Both the position numbers and the translations under genes were made by a program. DNA of 22,491 nucleotides from a virus. This document shows, one piece after another, positions 14,052 through 21,081 of the stretch; positions within the stretch are counted from its first letter, which is position 1; each line of letters starts with the position of its first letter. The DNA lies in IMG/VR virus record IMGVR_UViG_3300025892_000172, positions 1 through 22,491 of that record. The stretch is one strand, 5' to 3'. The notes beneath the pieces were generated by a model. It was not told the DNA's origin. It worked only from the letters and a program-made list of their open reading frames with translations, and did not search any database.

Positions 14052-14797
14052 CTTCTGTTTTCCTTGACCTCAAACATTTTACGTCCGGCCGCCCTGTTGA
14101 ATTCTGCAATTATGTTCACACTCCTCCTATGTAATACGGCATCTCTCCTGGCCGATACACTGTGTACGCATCTTGTTGAATTGTTACAGAACACGACTAG
14201 TGTGTTTGCTTTGTAAGGGATTGTCTTCACAATTCTGCCTGCCTTCTCTTTTACTTCTCTACCGCCGTTTTTATTCACTTCTGAAATGGTATCATGTGTT
14301 TCGTGTATCTGGAATTCTCCACCTGTGCTTCGATCCTCTTTGTATGGCATGTAAAGTAAGGCCGCGTATATCTCTCTGGGGTTGTCTATGTGTGCAGTCC
14401 TTGAACTGTAGTCTATGGGCTTGTGCATCACTGTCTGACAGTCTGTTCCTATCTTGTCATGGCCTGTGTCCCAGCCTCTTGGACTCAATGTTAGGTCTTC
14501 TATGTGGGGGACCAAATCGCCAAACACTTCGGTCATTTGTTTGTAAAATTCCATTGATGTGTGGTACTCGGTGAATTCTTTCCATAGATTGGAAACTTTT
14601 TCCGGTTTCAACATCTCATCTGCTTTCAGCCTGTAACATATACCCGAATCAAATGGCTCGGTGGACAGCAGTTGTTCTTTGGGCCATTCCTTCTCAAGTT
14701 GATCGTACACATCTTGGGGCAGTGCATCCTCGATCACGAAATGTGGATAAGGCTCTAGCACAAGTTTGGGTTTCTTTTGTAGCACTGATAGGTTCAT
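14048..14797 (-). CDS. 2-oxoglutarate/Fe(II)-dependent oxygenase
   Basis: 249 aa with a double-stranded beta-helix oxygenase pattern: AHIDNPREIYAALLYM (135-150) carries the HxD iron ligands H136 and D138, and TRCVHSVSARRDAVLHRRSVN carries the distal His (H212) and an Arg (R224/225) for 2-oxoglutarate. The strand GGEFQIHE sits between, as in prolyl-4-hydroxylase-like members. Such enzymes hydroxylate proteins, lipids or small molecules using O2 and 2-oxoglutarate. Its place between a GT61 and GT-B genes, with ATGA overlaps on both sides, suggests modification of a glycan, lipid or the glycosylated protein. The substrate is unknown. Confidence 0.82.
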   Translation of the reverse strand: MNLSVLQKKPKLVLEPYPHFVIEDALPQDVYDQLEKEWPKEQLLSTEPFDSGICYRLKADEMLKPEKVSNLWKEFTEYHTSMEFYKQMTEVFGDLVPHIEDLTLSPRGWDTGHDKIGTDCQTVMHKPIDYSSRTAHIDNPREIYAALLYMPYKEDRSTGGEFQIHETHDTISEVNKNGGREVKEKAGRIVKTIPYKANTLVVFCNNSTRCVHSVSARRDAVLHRRSVNIIAEFNRAAGRKMFEVKENRR

Positions 14798-15882
14798 TCT
14801 AGGTGCTCCATAATCTCAGGAATGTTTATCTTGAAGTTGATCATGTCGCTAAATCTTTTCACTCCTTGTAATTTTTTTCCTTTATCTCGTGGTATCTCCA
14901 CAACATCTGCAAGATAAAGTTTGTGTTCTAGGTTTAGATTGTGCGATAGTAATGGATAAACTTTCTTGTGTAGCATGTTCCTGTCTTGGATCTCTATGAC
15001 CTTAGTCCCAGGTTGGCACCATAACAGATTGACCATGCCCGCACCATGGGCCGCTAACACATGTGATGCTTCCGCGAATGTTTTTATCTGATCCTTTATA
15101 CTAAGATTTTCAAGCGTGACAGTCTCCCAACCTTTTAGTTTTAGTAGCAATTCGTCTGAGTTCAACATCCTTCTGGTTTTGGCCCCCGGCCTTAGCACGA
15201 CTATTTTCCTATGAGGTTTTACTCCCTCAATGTTGGTCAACCCTTTGAAATGTCGCAACCATGGGGCAAGTGCTGGAGTCGTGATCCCATCTCTGACATT
15301 ACTCATGCTAGGTACTATTAGATGTTTGAATTGCCATGTTTCTCCTTTGAGCATTGTAACTATTTTTACATCTGGGAAAAGTTCTTTACATACTTTTTCA
15401 AAATATGGACTATGGTTGGCTAGCACAAAGCAATATCTAGCAAAGTTTGTTGACCATCTTTTCTCTAACAGCCTGAACTTAGATATGACATCGATCCAGA
15501 TGTGCCATGGGTTTCCTTTGCTGTCGTCGTCTATTGGTAACCACACGTATGTGTCTTTCTCATGGAAAAATTCGGTGACGGGTGGTAGATTTAAATCCAC
15601 ATTGTCATCCCACTCTGTCCAGAGTTTGTGGCTCTTATGAGGCTTGTGTCTGCTCTTGTGTGTCAGTGTCCAAACATGATCTGTTATCAATTTGTTCTCT
15701 CTGGTCAACAACAACGGGCAAGTATGCACTTTACAATTATGGAACTCCGCCACGAACGTTGGTAAACTTGTGAAGTGTGGATCTATGGAGTCATGATAGG
15801 GCACGGTGTAATTGTATTCCGAGTCCACCGTTGGCCAACGGTCGAGGAAATACTTCAGCGAGTTTATGTTTTTTGCTAACAT
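14794..15882 (-). CDS. Glycosyltransferase family 61 (DUF563) protein
   Basis: 362 aa, first gene of the minus glycan operon. The GT61 signature is clear: KIVVLRPGAKTRRMLN (226-241), then FAEASHVLAAHGAGMVNLLW (269-288), then PGTKVIEIQDRN (291-302). Family members transfer xylose, arabinose or GlcNAc; bacterial and phage homologues act in surface-polysaccharide assembly. The N-terminal 200 residues are specific to this protein, with Trp/His-rich segments. The ATG is 12 nt after the predicted transcription start and has no Shine-Dalgarno. The stop overlaps the oxygenase start by four bases. Confidence 0.85.
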   Translation of the reverse strand: MLAKNINSLKYFLDRWPTVDSEYNYTVPYHDSIDPHFTSLPTFVAEFHNCKVHTCPLLLTRENKLITDHVWTLTHKSRHKPHKSHKLWTEWDDNVDLNLPPVTEFFHEKDTYVWLPIDDDSKGNPWHIWIDVISKFRLLEKRWSTNFARYCFVLANHSPYFEKVCKELFPDVKIVTMLKGETWQFKHLIVPSMSNVRDGITTPALAPWLRHFKGLTNIEGVKPHRKIVVLRPGAKTRRMLNSDELLLKLKGWETVTLENLSIKDQIKTFAEASHVLAAHGAGMVNLLWCQPGTKVIEIQDRNMLHKKVYPLLSHNLNLEHKLYLADVVEIPRDKGKKLQGVKRFSDMINFKINIPEIMEHLE

Positions 15883-15896
15883 TTAATTAATAATTA

Positions 15897-15905
15897 TGTT
15901 ATAAT
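15897..15905 (+). promoter_or_regulatory. Extended -10 promoter of the plus glycan operon
   Basis: TG-T-TATAAT at 15897-15905 is a perfect extended -10 element. No convincing -35 is seen. The predicted start, near 15912, is about two bases before the ATG at 15914, so the mRNA would be essentially leaderless. Confidence 0.6.
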
Positions 15906-15929
15906 ACACTACTATGATATTATTCTCAA
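15901..15929 (-). promoter_or_regulatory. Sigma70-like promoter of the minus glycan operon
   Basis: Minus strand: -35 TTGAGA (15929..15924), 17-nt spacer, -10 TATTAT (15906..15901). The predicted start is near 15894, 12 nt before the GT61 ATG. It overlaps the oppositely directed promoter at 15897-15905 and the first codons of the SGNH gene, so the two operons probably compete for polymerase. Confidence 0.65.
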
Positions 15930-16576
15930 ACGGTTGCAGTTTTCTCACACCCAGGCCCAAGGACGGCGTGGACACCTTTACCAGCAAGTTAATTGCTGAA
16001 AAGTATGGCATGGAACTCTCCAACATAGCCATGGGAGGTCGGGGAAATACGAGGATAAGTTTCTCATCAAAAGTTTGGCTCGAACAGAACAAGGACAAAG
16101 ATGTGTTCGCTGTGATAGGATGGTCGAGTTCGGTCAGGAATGACTACATAACGGATGACGGATGGAAGAAAGGTCGCGTACCAGGTACAGATCTCACTTG
16201 GCGTACCTGGAAGACATTAGATAATGTTAGTTTTATTAGGAGCCACAAAGGGTGGGATATTGAAAATAATTTAGCAATGAATTTTTTAGAAAATGTTTTT
16301 GACCTACAAAATTATTTTGAACGTAAACGAATACCTTATGTGATGTACAATTCCTTACCCAACGACTTTGGCAACGGCACCGCGGACTTTGAAGTCATTA
16401 GGAACGCGATAAACATGGATAGGTTCTTCAGTCCAACAGTTAGTCATTTAGAATTTGTCATGGACAATAACTTGATAGTGAGTCCAAATGATCCACACCC
16501 ATCGGCAGAAGGACACCAACAATGGGCAAAACAACTAACGGAATTTATAGATGCTAACAATCTACGCACCATTTAG
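15914..16576 (+). CDS. SGNH/GDSL-type hydrolase
   Basis: 220 aa with the SGNH block order: FSNGCSF (4-10) with probable nucleophile Ser9, AMGGRGNTRI (39-48) providing the oxyanion-hole Gly and Asn, VIGWSSSVRND, and PNDPHPSAEGHQQWA (191-205) with the Asp193/His195 pair. Enzymes of this fold add or remove acyl groups (often acetyl) on sugars and lipids. Beside glycosyl- and methyltransferases it most likely edits acyl groups on the same glycan. First gene of the plus operon; its 3' end overlaps paralogue D by 26 nt. Confidence 0.8.
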   Translation: MILFSNGCSFLTPRPKDGVDTFTSKLIAEKYGMELSNIAMGGRGNTRISFSSKVWLEQNKDKDVFAVIGWSSSVRNDYITDDGWKKGRVPGTDLTWRTWKTLDNVSFIRSHKGWDIENNLAMNFLENVFDLQNYFERKRIPYVMYNSLPNDFGNGTADFEVIRNAINMDRFFSPTVSHLEFVMDNNLIVSPNDPHPSAEGHQQWAKQLTEFIDANNLRTI

Positions 16577-17363
16577 TAATAAGAAAAGCAAGGCATGGGA
16601 AGTGTTCAACGGTGTCGATAAGTCATGGCCTGATCAGATTACCAAGTTAGACAATGCTGTGGAAACAGATCCCGTGAGCAACAGCATGTTCTGGGGATTC
16701 GTTGGCAACAACAGGGAAATGGTCAAGAAGTGTGAAGCACGTAATTACAACTACTGGTTCACTGACACACCTTATTTTGGAAGATTTGACAACAACAATC
16801 TGAAACCTGACAATCATTATTGGCGTGTGTGTAGGAATGCCATACACGTGCCTTACATTAAAAATTGCAAGGCCGATAGATTTGAGAAGTTTGGAATGAA
16901 GGTCAAGGCACCAAACTTCGCTGGCAAGTATATTTTAGTTTGTCCTAGTAGTGCAGGTATACACAATTACCTTGGCCGGCCCAATTGGACGAACGAGATC
17001 ATGGAGCAGATCAAGAGATACACAGACAGACCAATCCGACTTCGACACAAGCCTAGGGGTAGGGGTACATCAGGGCCAAGTGAGGCCAAGGTACCCCTAT
17101 CAGAGGATCTCAAGGAGGCATGGTGTGTGGTCACAAGTTGTAGCATAGCGGCAGTGGAGGCCATGTGTGAGGGCATACCTGTGTTCTGTGATAACAAGAG
17201 TTTCGCAGTAGATGTTGGAAACGTGGAACTAGCAGACATAGAGAATCCCTACTACGGTGGACCTGAACCTTGGTTGTACAGCCTAGCCTACCAACAGTTC
17301 ACACCGGAAGAATTAGAGAACGGTACGGCAGTGGAGATATTAATGGACAAGGGAATACTGTGA
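16551..17363 (+). CDS. GT-B-like surface-polysaccharide transferase, paralogue D
   Basis: 270 aa. Carries RLRHKPRG (163-170), VVTSCSIAAVEA (193-204), GIPVFCD (208-214), DVGNVELADIENP and LAYQQFTPEELENGTA. It is closest by eye to paralogue C on the opposite strand: shared GNNREMVKKCEARNYNYWF-like segment, HYWRV and a replaced RPHP motif. Start ATG at 16551 lies inside the SGNH gene, giving MLTIYAPFSN as the first strand, like the first strands of A and B. Its stop overlaps the next start (GTGA). Confidence 0.7.
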   Translation: MLTIYAPFSNKKSKAWEVFNGVDKSWPDQITKLDNAVETDPVSNSMFWGFVGNNREMVKKCEARNYNYWFTDTPYFGRFDNNNLKPDNHYWRVCRNAIHVPYIKNCKADRFEKFGMKVKAPNFAGKYILVCPSSAGIHNYLGRPNWTNEIMEQIKRYTDRPIRLRHKPRGRGTSGPSEAKVPLSEDLKEAWCVVTSCSIAAVEAMCEGIPVFCDNKSFAVDVGNVELADIENPYYGGPEPWLYSLAYQQFTPEELENGTAVEILMDKGIL

Positions 17364-18001
17364 AGATTGAAAAATTAAGTGAAGGGATATGGGTACCGTC
17401 CGCAGACGCCCAGATAGAACAATGGCGTGAAAAAGGACATCCTTACATGCAGGACACCTGTCTCAACAAATTGCTCGATTGGTGTAAGATACAGAATAAG
17501 AAATTCAATCTCATAGTTGATGTGGGAGCATGGTGTGGAACTTGGTCTATGGCCATGCAACAGTATGCAAAGAACATTCATTGTTATGAGCCTAACAAGT
17601 TGCATTATGAATGTCTCTCAAGAAATTTAAGTACAAATGACCATGTCAGGGTGTACAACCAAGCAGTTGGTAACAATAACGGATTTGTGAAGTTGACCGA
17701 AGAAAGTACCACACAAAATACTAGGGTGTTGTTGGAAAAAGGTGAAACAAAGATCAACAAGTTAGATTCTTTAGATTTACAAGGGGTGGATTTCATAAAG
17801 ATAGATGTTGAAGGATTAGAGATGGAAGTGCTCAAGGGTGCGGAAAACACTCTAGAAAATGTTGAATACTTGATGATTGAGTTGAACGGCAACAGTGAGA
17901 AATACGGTAGCAGTAAGAGAGATATCAAAGAGCATTTGAAATCCTTGGGATTCAAAGTCTTGATCAAAACTTGGCCAGATATTGTTTATTATAAAGCATG
18001 A
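17360..18001 (+). CDS. FkbM-family methyltransferase 1
   Basis: 213 aa from a GTG at 17360 that overlaps the previous stop in a GTGA unit. An upstream ATG at 17270 would run 90 bases inside paralogue D and add low-complexity residues. SAM-binding motif I is VDVGAWCG (53-60), followed by IHCYEPNK (73-80). The FkbM hallmark VDFIKIDVEGLEMEVLKGA (143-161) follows, and IELNG lies after it. Family members O-methylate sugars or polyketides. Here it probably caps or decorates sugars made by the neighbouring transferases. Confidence 0.85.
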   Translation: MKIEKLSEGIWVPSADAQIEQWREKGHPYMQDTCLNKLLDWCKIQNKKFNLIVDVGAWCGTWSMAMQQYAKNIHCYEPNKLHYECLSRNLSTNDHVRVYNQAVGNNNGFVKLTEESTTQNTRVLLEKGETKINKLDSLDLQGVDFIKIDVEGLEMEVLKGAENTLENVEYLMIELNGNSEKYGSSKRDIKEHLKSLGFKVLIKTWPDIVYYKA

Positions 18002-18603
18002 TGTACCAATATTTGAAAGACCTGAAATCAAAACAAGAGTTCATGCCTTTGAGGATACTGGACATAGGTGCGTGGAACGGATTCTGGACCAAAAACGTTA
18101 AACCCATTTGGCCAGATGCTCATTACACATGCATTGAAGCAGGACAAAAACACGAGAAAAGATTAAAAGAAGTGACGGACGATTATCATATCGCTGTGCT
18201 TGGAGACAGTGACAGGGAAATTAAAATGTACCTGCGTGAAATTGACAAGGGAAACAAGAAAAAGGTTACATACACAAAAGGCTCAACAGTGTTTGGTATT
18301 TTTAAAGATTATGAGATCAGACAGATGAAAACGTTGGATCAGTTGGTTGGCAAGGATGCCCAGTATGATTTGATCAAGCAAGATGTTCAGGGTGCTGAGA
18401 TAATGGTCATGAATGGTGCTCCAGACATATTTACACGTGCCAAGTACGTGATACAGGAAGTTAATCTACACAAGGATAAGCAATTTCCGGAGATGCCATC
18501 TGAAAACGATATGGACGAGTACATGTTCCAACTAGGATTCAATAACAGTGAAGTGATAGAACAAAAACCAAACGCAGATCAGATAGATAAGATTTATTTT
18601 TAA
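17998..18603 (+). CDS. FkbM-family methyltransferase 2
   Basis: 201 aa. Motif I is ILDIGAWNGFW (20-30), followed by YTCIEAGQ (43-50). The hallmark is YDLIKQDVQGAEIMVMNGA (123-141), with Gln in place of the usual Glu after Asp-Val, and IQEVNLHKD follows. It starts four bases before the end of methyltransferase 1 (ATGA) and ends two bases short of the convergent transferase. A tandem FkbM pair suggests two different methylation positions or substrates on one glycan. Confidence 0.82.
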   Translation: MMYQYLKDLKSKQEFMPLRILDIGAWNGFWTKNVKPIWPDAHYTCIEAGQKHEKRLKEVTDDYHIAVLGDSDREIKMYLREIDKGNKKKVTYTKGSTVFGIFKDYEIRQMKTLDQLVGKDAQYDLIKQDVQGAEIMVMNGAPDIFTRAKYVIQEVNLHKDKQFPEMPSENDMDEYMFQLGFNNSEVIEQKPNADQIDKIYF

Positions 18604-18605
18604 TT

Positions 18606-19280
18606 CTATGAACTGAAAAGATTTATTAGCTCTTTCTTCCAATCATCTGCATACTCACAGTCTCGGTAGCCGTCAAACCACGGACCACCTTCTGTGTAGT
18701 GTAATACTTTTGGTGTGCCGTCCCTTGGCTCCTTATACCAGCCTACCAACCAGTTGTACTCTGCGGGCATTGAACCTATCTCGTTGTCCTCTAACCAACT
18801 GAACCTGTGTAGGAACTTTGGTGATTCTTCGTTCAGTAATTCTGGTGTGAGGATTTTATTCTTGGGGTGTTCGCAGTTCCAAAGCACCATGCTTGACCAG
18901 TTCTTTCTGGGATATGAAGTCTGCACCTGTCCGTCCATCTTAGTTGTTTCTTTTGGTGCATAGTCATGCTGTACAACTACAACCGCTTTCGACGGATCAC
19001 AGTATTTCACAAGTTCATGGCTTGGAATCTTCCAAAGGAAATCACAGTCACAGAACACCGCCCAGCCTTTGAAGTCATTCATGTATGGTACGAAGAACCT
19101 TGTGAATGTGAATTCAGTTGATGCCAACTTGTCTACAGGCCTGGTGTACAGTCCTTGGTCTCGCATCTGTTTTTGCTTAAGGGGGATGACTTCTGCTGAC
19201 GGATCTCTTCTTTTTATAGAATGCTCACAGACTTGGTAAGCAATGTCTTCTCTGCTGTCGTGCCCTACGTATATTTTCAC
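18606..19280 (-). CDS. GT-A-like glycosyltransferase (GTG start)
   Basis: 224 aa from the GTG at 19280, chosen because it begins exactly at the first strand KIYVGHDSREDIAYQVCEHS, the usual N-terminus of this group. The earlier start at 19418 would overlap the divergent methyltransferase gene by over 100 nt. DxD-like FCDCDFLW (77-84) lies in the nucleotide-sugar site; VVVVQHDY and NWSSMVLWNC follow, then HYTEGGPWFDGY near the C-terminus, a sequence order familiar in small GT8-like bacterial and phage transferases. Donor and acceptor unknown. Convergent with the plus operon. Confidence 0.72.
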   Translation of the reverse strand: MKIYVGHDSREDIAYQVCEHSIKRRDPSAEVIPLKQKQMRDQGLYTRPVDKLASTEFTFTRFFVPYMNDFKGWAVFCDCDFLWKIPSHELVKYCDPSKAVVVVQHDYAPKETTKMDGQVQTSYPRKNWSSMVLWNCEHPKNKILTPELLNEESPKFLHRFSWLEDNEIGSMPAEYNWLVGWYKEPRDGTPKVLHYTEGGPWFDGYRDCEYADDWKKELINLFSS

Positions 19281-19286
19281 ACGAAT

Positions 19287-19315
19287 ATTTAACTTATAAA
19301 TATTTCCGTATGCAA
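19287..19315 (-). promoter_or_regulatory. Possible sigma70-like promoter for the GTG-start transferase
   Basis: Minus strand: -35-like TTGCAT (19315..19310), 17-nt spacer, -10-like TTAAAT (19292..19287). The predicted start coincides with the GTG at 19280. Both boxes are imperfect. Confidence 0.4.
19295..19302 (+). promoter_or_regulatory. T4-type late promoter box TATAAATA
   Basis: Exact TATAAATA on the plus strand, seven bases before the ATG of the third methyltransferase at 19310. By T4 geometry, transcription would start at about 19308, so the message would have almost no leader. It indicates late expression of this gene, unlike the plus glycan operon, which has a sigma70-like element. 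Confidence 0.65.
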
Positions 19316-20002
19316 ATTTCAGAACGTTGCCGAGAGTATGAAAGTAGGTTTCCTCTATCACCCAGTGGTGGTCTAGTAAATCAACAAGGATGGACACGGT
19401 ACAAACAGTACAGCACACCCGATCATGTTAGAAAAAACGCAAAAATGTTTTGGAACTTTGGTGTATCGAGAGAGATTAGATACGAAGTCAATTGTAGGAA
19501 AGATAATCGCACAGCAAAGATCTTGACCTTTGATCCAACACCGTTATCAAAACAGACCACAGACAGTGCCAATAGAGGTGATTATAATATTATTCATACA
19601 AGCAAAGCCTATGACACAGTTGCAGAGCAGACAATGAAGTTTTACGATGTTGCTGGTGATGGCAAGTGTTTTCAATTAGACGAGCCGGAGAAATATGAGA
19701 ATGTGATAGAAGTTCAAACAACTAATCTCAAAGAGATTGCTGATCAGCACGGCGCTGAAGTAGATATCATAAAATTAGACGTGGAAGGACGTTGGTACGA
19801 GATGCTGAACGAAATACAGGATCTTTCGTTGCCGGCAAAAGTAATCCTGTGTGAATGCGAAATGGATATAGGTGACACAGATATCAACTTTGATAGACTA
19901 GACGAGATAGTGGAAAAATATCAAAGTCGTGGATATAAAGTTTGGACAAACAGAATTGGTAAAAAACAAAACATCGAACTTATTTTTACCAACAATATAT
20001 AG
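19310..20002 (+). CDS. FkbM/METTL24-like methyltransferase 3
   Basis: 230 aa. The FkbM hallmark is present as VDIIKLDVEGRWYEMLNEI (151-169), followed by ILCECEMD. Motif I is unusual: MFWNFGVSREIRYEV (46-60) lacks the GxGxG pattern, and ILTFDPTP (71-78) follows. This WNFG...FDPTP layout is the one I associate with METTL24-like members of the FkbM group. Activity is likely but less certain than for the other two. It has its own late promoter box and its ATG lies within the divergent promoter region of the neighbouring transferase. Confidence 0.72.
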   Translation: MQISERCREYESRFPLSPSGGLVNQQGWTRYKQYSTPDHVRKNAKMFWNFGVSREIRYEVNCRKDNRTAKILTFDPTPLSKQTTDSANRGDYNIIHTSKAYDTVAEQTMKFYDVAGDGKCFQLDEPEKYENVIEVQTTNLKEIADQHGAEVDIIKLDVEGRWYEMLNEIQDLSLPAKVILCECEMDIGDTDINFDRLDEIVEKYQSRGYKVWTNRIGKKQNIELIFTNNI

Positions 20003-20008
20003 ATTGTT
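19991..20008. terminator. Weak AT-rich hairpin at convergent ends
   Basis: AACAAT (19991-19996) and ATTGTT (20003-20008) form a 6-bp AU-rich stem with a 6-nt loop over the stop of methyltransferase 3, followed by ATTTTCTT on the plus strand. This could be a weak plus-strand terminator. The low stem GC makes this tentative. Confidence 0.35.
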
Positions 20009-20636
20009 ATTTTCTTCCTGAAACTATTTGGTGTATGTCTTTCCAACTACCCACACGTATCACATCAGGATGTTGTAGGTCTTGATTGTATGGATGGTCT
20101 ATTAATATAGGCTTTAAACCGTATTTGAGCCCCAGTACAGCGTTCTTTGGCTTGTCCTCGACCCAATATAGTCCGGTATCATGGAACTCTGCTAAAGCAC
20201 TGTCTTTGTCCGCTCCTGTACCCAATATATGGTAATTTGTGAATATATGATCTCCAAACAGTTCTCCCAATCTTTTCTTACGTAATTGCTGTCCTGGTAT
20301 GTCTGATGTCTGCGATGTGATAGGTATGAACGTCCAACCTTCAGCGGCCAACAGTTTTACCCATGTCTGTGATTCCAACATTGGTCTCTGTGTACCCATC
20401 CAAGCACTCCTGTTGAATTCCCTTATCTCTTGTCTGATTGTATCTTTGCTGACTCCATACCTGGTTGCCATATCATATTCGTCCAGCATGTCTGGTAATT
20501 GTTTATATGGATAATATCTCGTTCCTTTTTCATCAAAATATGATCTAAGTGACATCCATTTAGAAAAATGGTGTTCCCATTCTAACAAGACCCCATCAAC
20601 GTCTGTGAGTATTATCCTATTATTTGATATCGGCAT
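20007..20636 (-). CDS. HAD-superfamily phosphatase, nucleotidase-like
   Basis: 209 aa from the ATG at 20636, preceded by GGATGGAAG; a TTG at 20651 would add five residues. All four HAD motifs are visible: ILTDVDGVLLEW (9-20) with nucleophile D12 and acid/base D14, FIPITSQT (103-110), K144 in ADKDSA, and WVEDKPKNAVLG (158-169). The cap is a helical insert between motifs I and II, as in small C1-type 5'-nucleotidases. Likely a nucleotide or sugar phosphatase. It overlaps the end of uvsY by 17 nt and ends 5 bases from the convergent methyltransferase. Confidence 0.8.
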   Translation of the reverse strand: MPISNNRIILTDVDGVLLEWEHHFSKWMSLRSYFDEKGTRYYPYKQLPDMLDEYDMATRYGVSKDTIRQEIREFNRSAWMGTQRPMLESQTWVKLLAAEGWTFIPITSQTSDIPGQQLRKKRLGELFGDHIFTNYHILGTGADKDSALAEFHDTGLYWVEDKPKNAVLGLKYGLKPILIDHPYNQDLQHPDVIRVGSWKDIHQIVSGRK

Positions 20637-21081
20637 CTTCCATCCCCGCAACCCTCAGTTTCACAATGTTTGTTATCTGCCATTGTTTTTGATCCAGTCC
20701 TTTGGTTATGCCCAGCCATTGATTTCTGATTAACGCGAAGTCATTTATTATTTTGTCCATGTCAACAACATCATCCTCACCGTCTACGTACTTCTCGGCA
20801 TCTCTGCTTGATAACGCTCTGTTGTAATTTTCTAGATATTTTCTAAAAGTCTTTGATCTTAATCTACGTAATTCTATGTTTAGGTATTCTAGTATTGCTT
20901 CTAATTGTTGTAGTTGACTGAATCTTTCTTCCACTATGCCTGGTAATGAGGCACTGGCTCGTTCGAGATTGCCATATATCTTGCACTGCTTTTTTGCTTC
21001 AAGTAGTTCTTTGTCAAAGTATGCTACGCAGTCTGGTATCTTGTCTAGGTTCCTGCTGACTTCGTTGTACCAATTAATCAT
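20620..21081 (-). CDS. uvsY: UvsY recombination mediator
   Basis: Loads the UvsX recombinase onto gp32-coated single-stranded DNA. 153 aa from the ATG at 21081, which overlaps the upstream stop by 8 nt (ATGATTAA). A non-ATG start further up would run into the previous gene. Recognition rests on the C-terminal block YVDGEDDVVDMDKIINDFAL (98-117), then IRNQWLGITKGLDQKQWQIT and NIVKLRVAGMEDADIK, which is the UvsY pattern. A coiled-coil-like centre (about 55-95) fits its hexamer assembly. T4 UvsY is 137 aa. Its co-operon position behind uvsX supports the call. Confidence 0.87.
   Translation of the reverse strand: MINWYNEVSRNLDKIPDCVAYFDKELLEAKKQCKIYGNLERASASLPGIVEERFSQLQQLEAILEYLNIELRRLRSKTFRKYLENYNRALSSRDAEKYVDGEDDVVDMDKIINDFALIRNQWLGITKGLDQKQWQITNIVKLRVAGMEDADIK

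Noticed and set aside
14173-14574. 133-aa plus-strand open frame, Cys/Leu-rich
   Set aside because: Antisense to the 2OG oxygenase; the hydrophobic look comes from complementing its codons. No ribosome binding site or coupling.
15230-15640. 136-aa plus-strand open frame
   Set aside because: Fully inside GT61 on the other strand, which has unmistakable family motifs.
17270-17359. N-terminal extension of FkbM methyltransferase 1 from the ATG at 17270
   Set aside because: It would overlap the previous gene by about 90 bases and encodes a Gly/Arg-rich stretch unlike the family; the GTGA junction at 17360 is the usual coupling in this genome.
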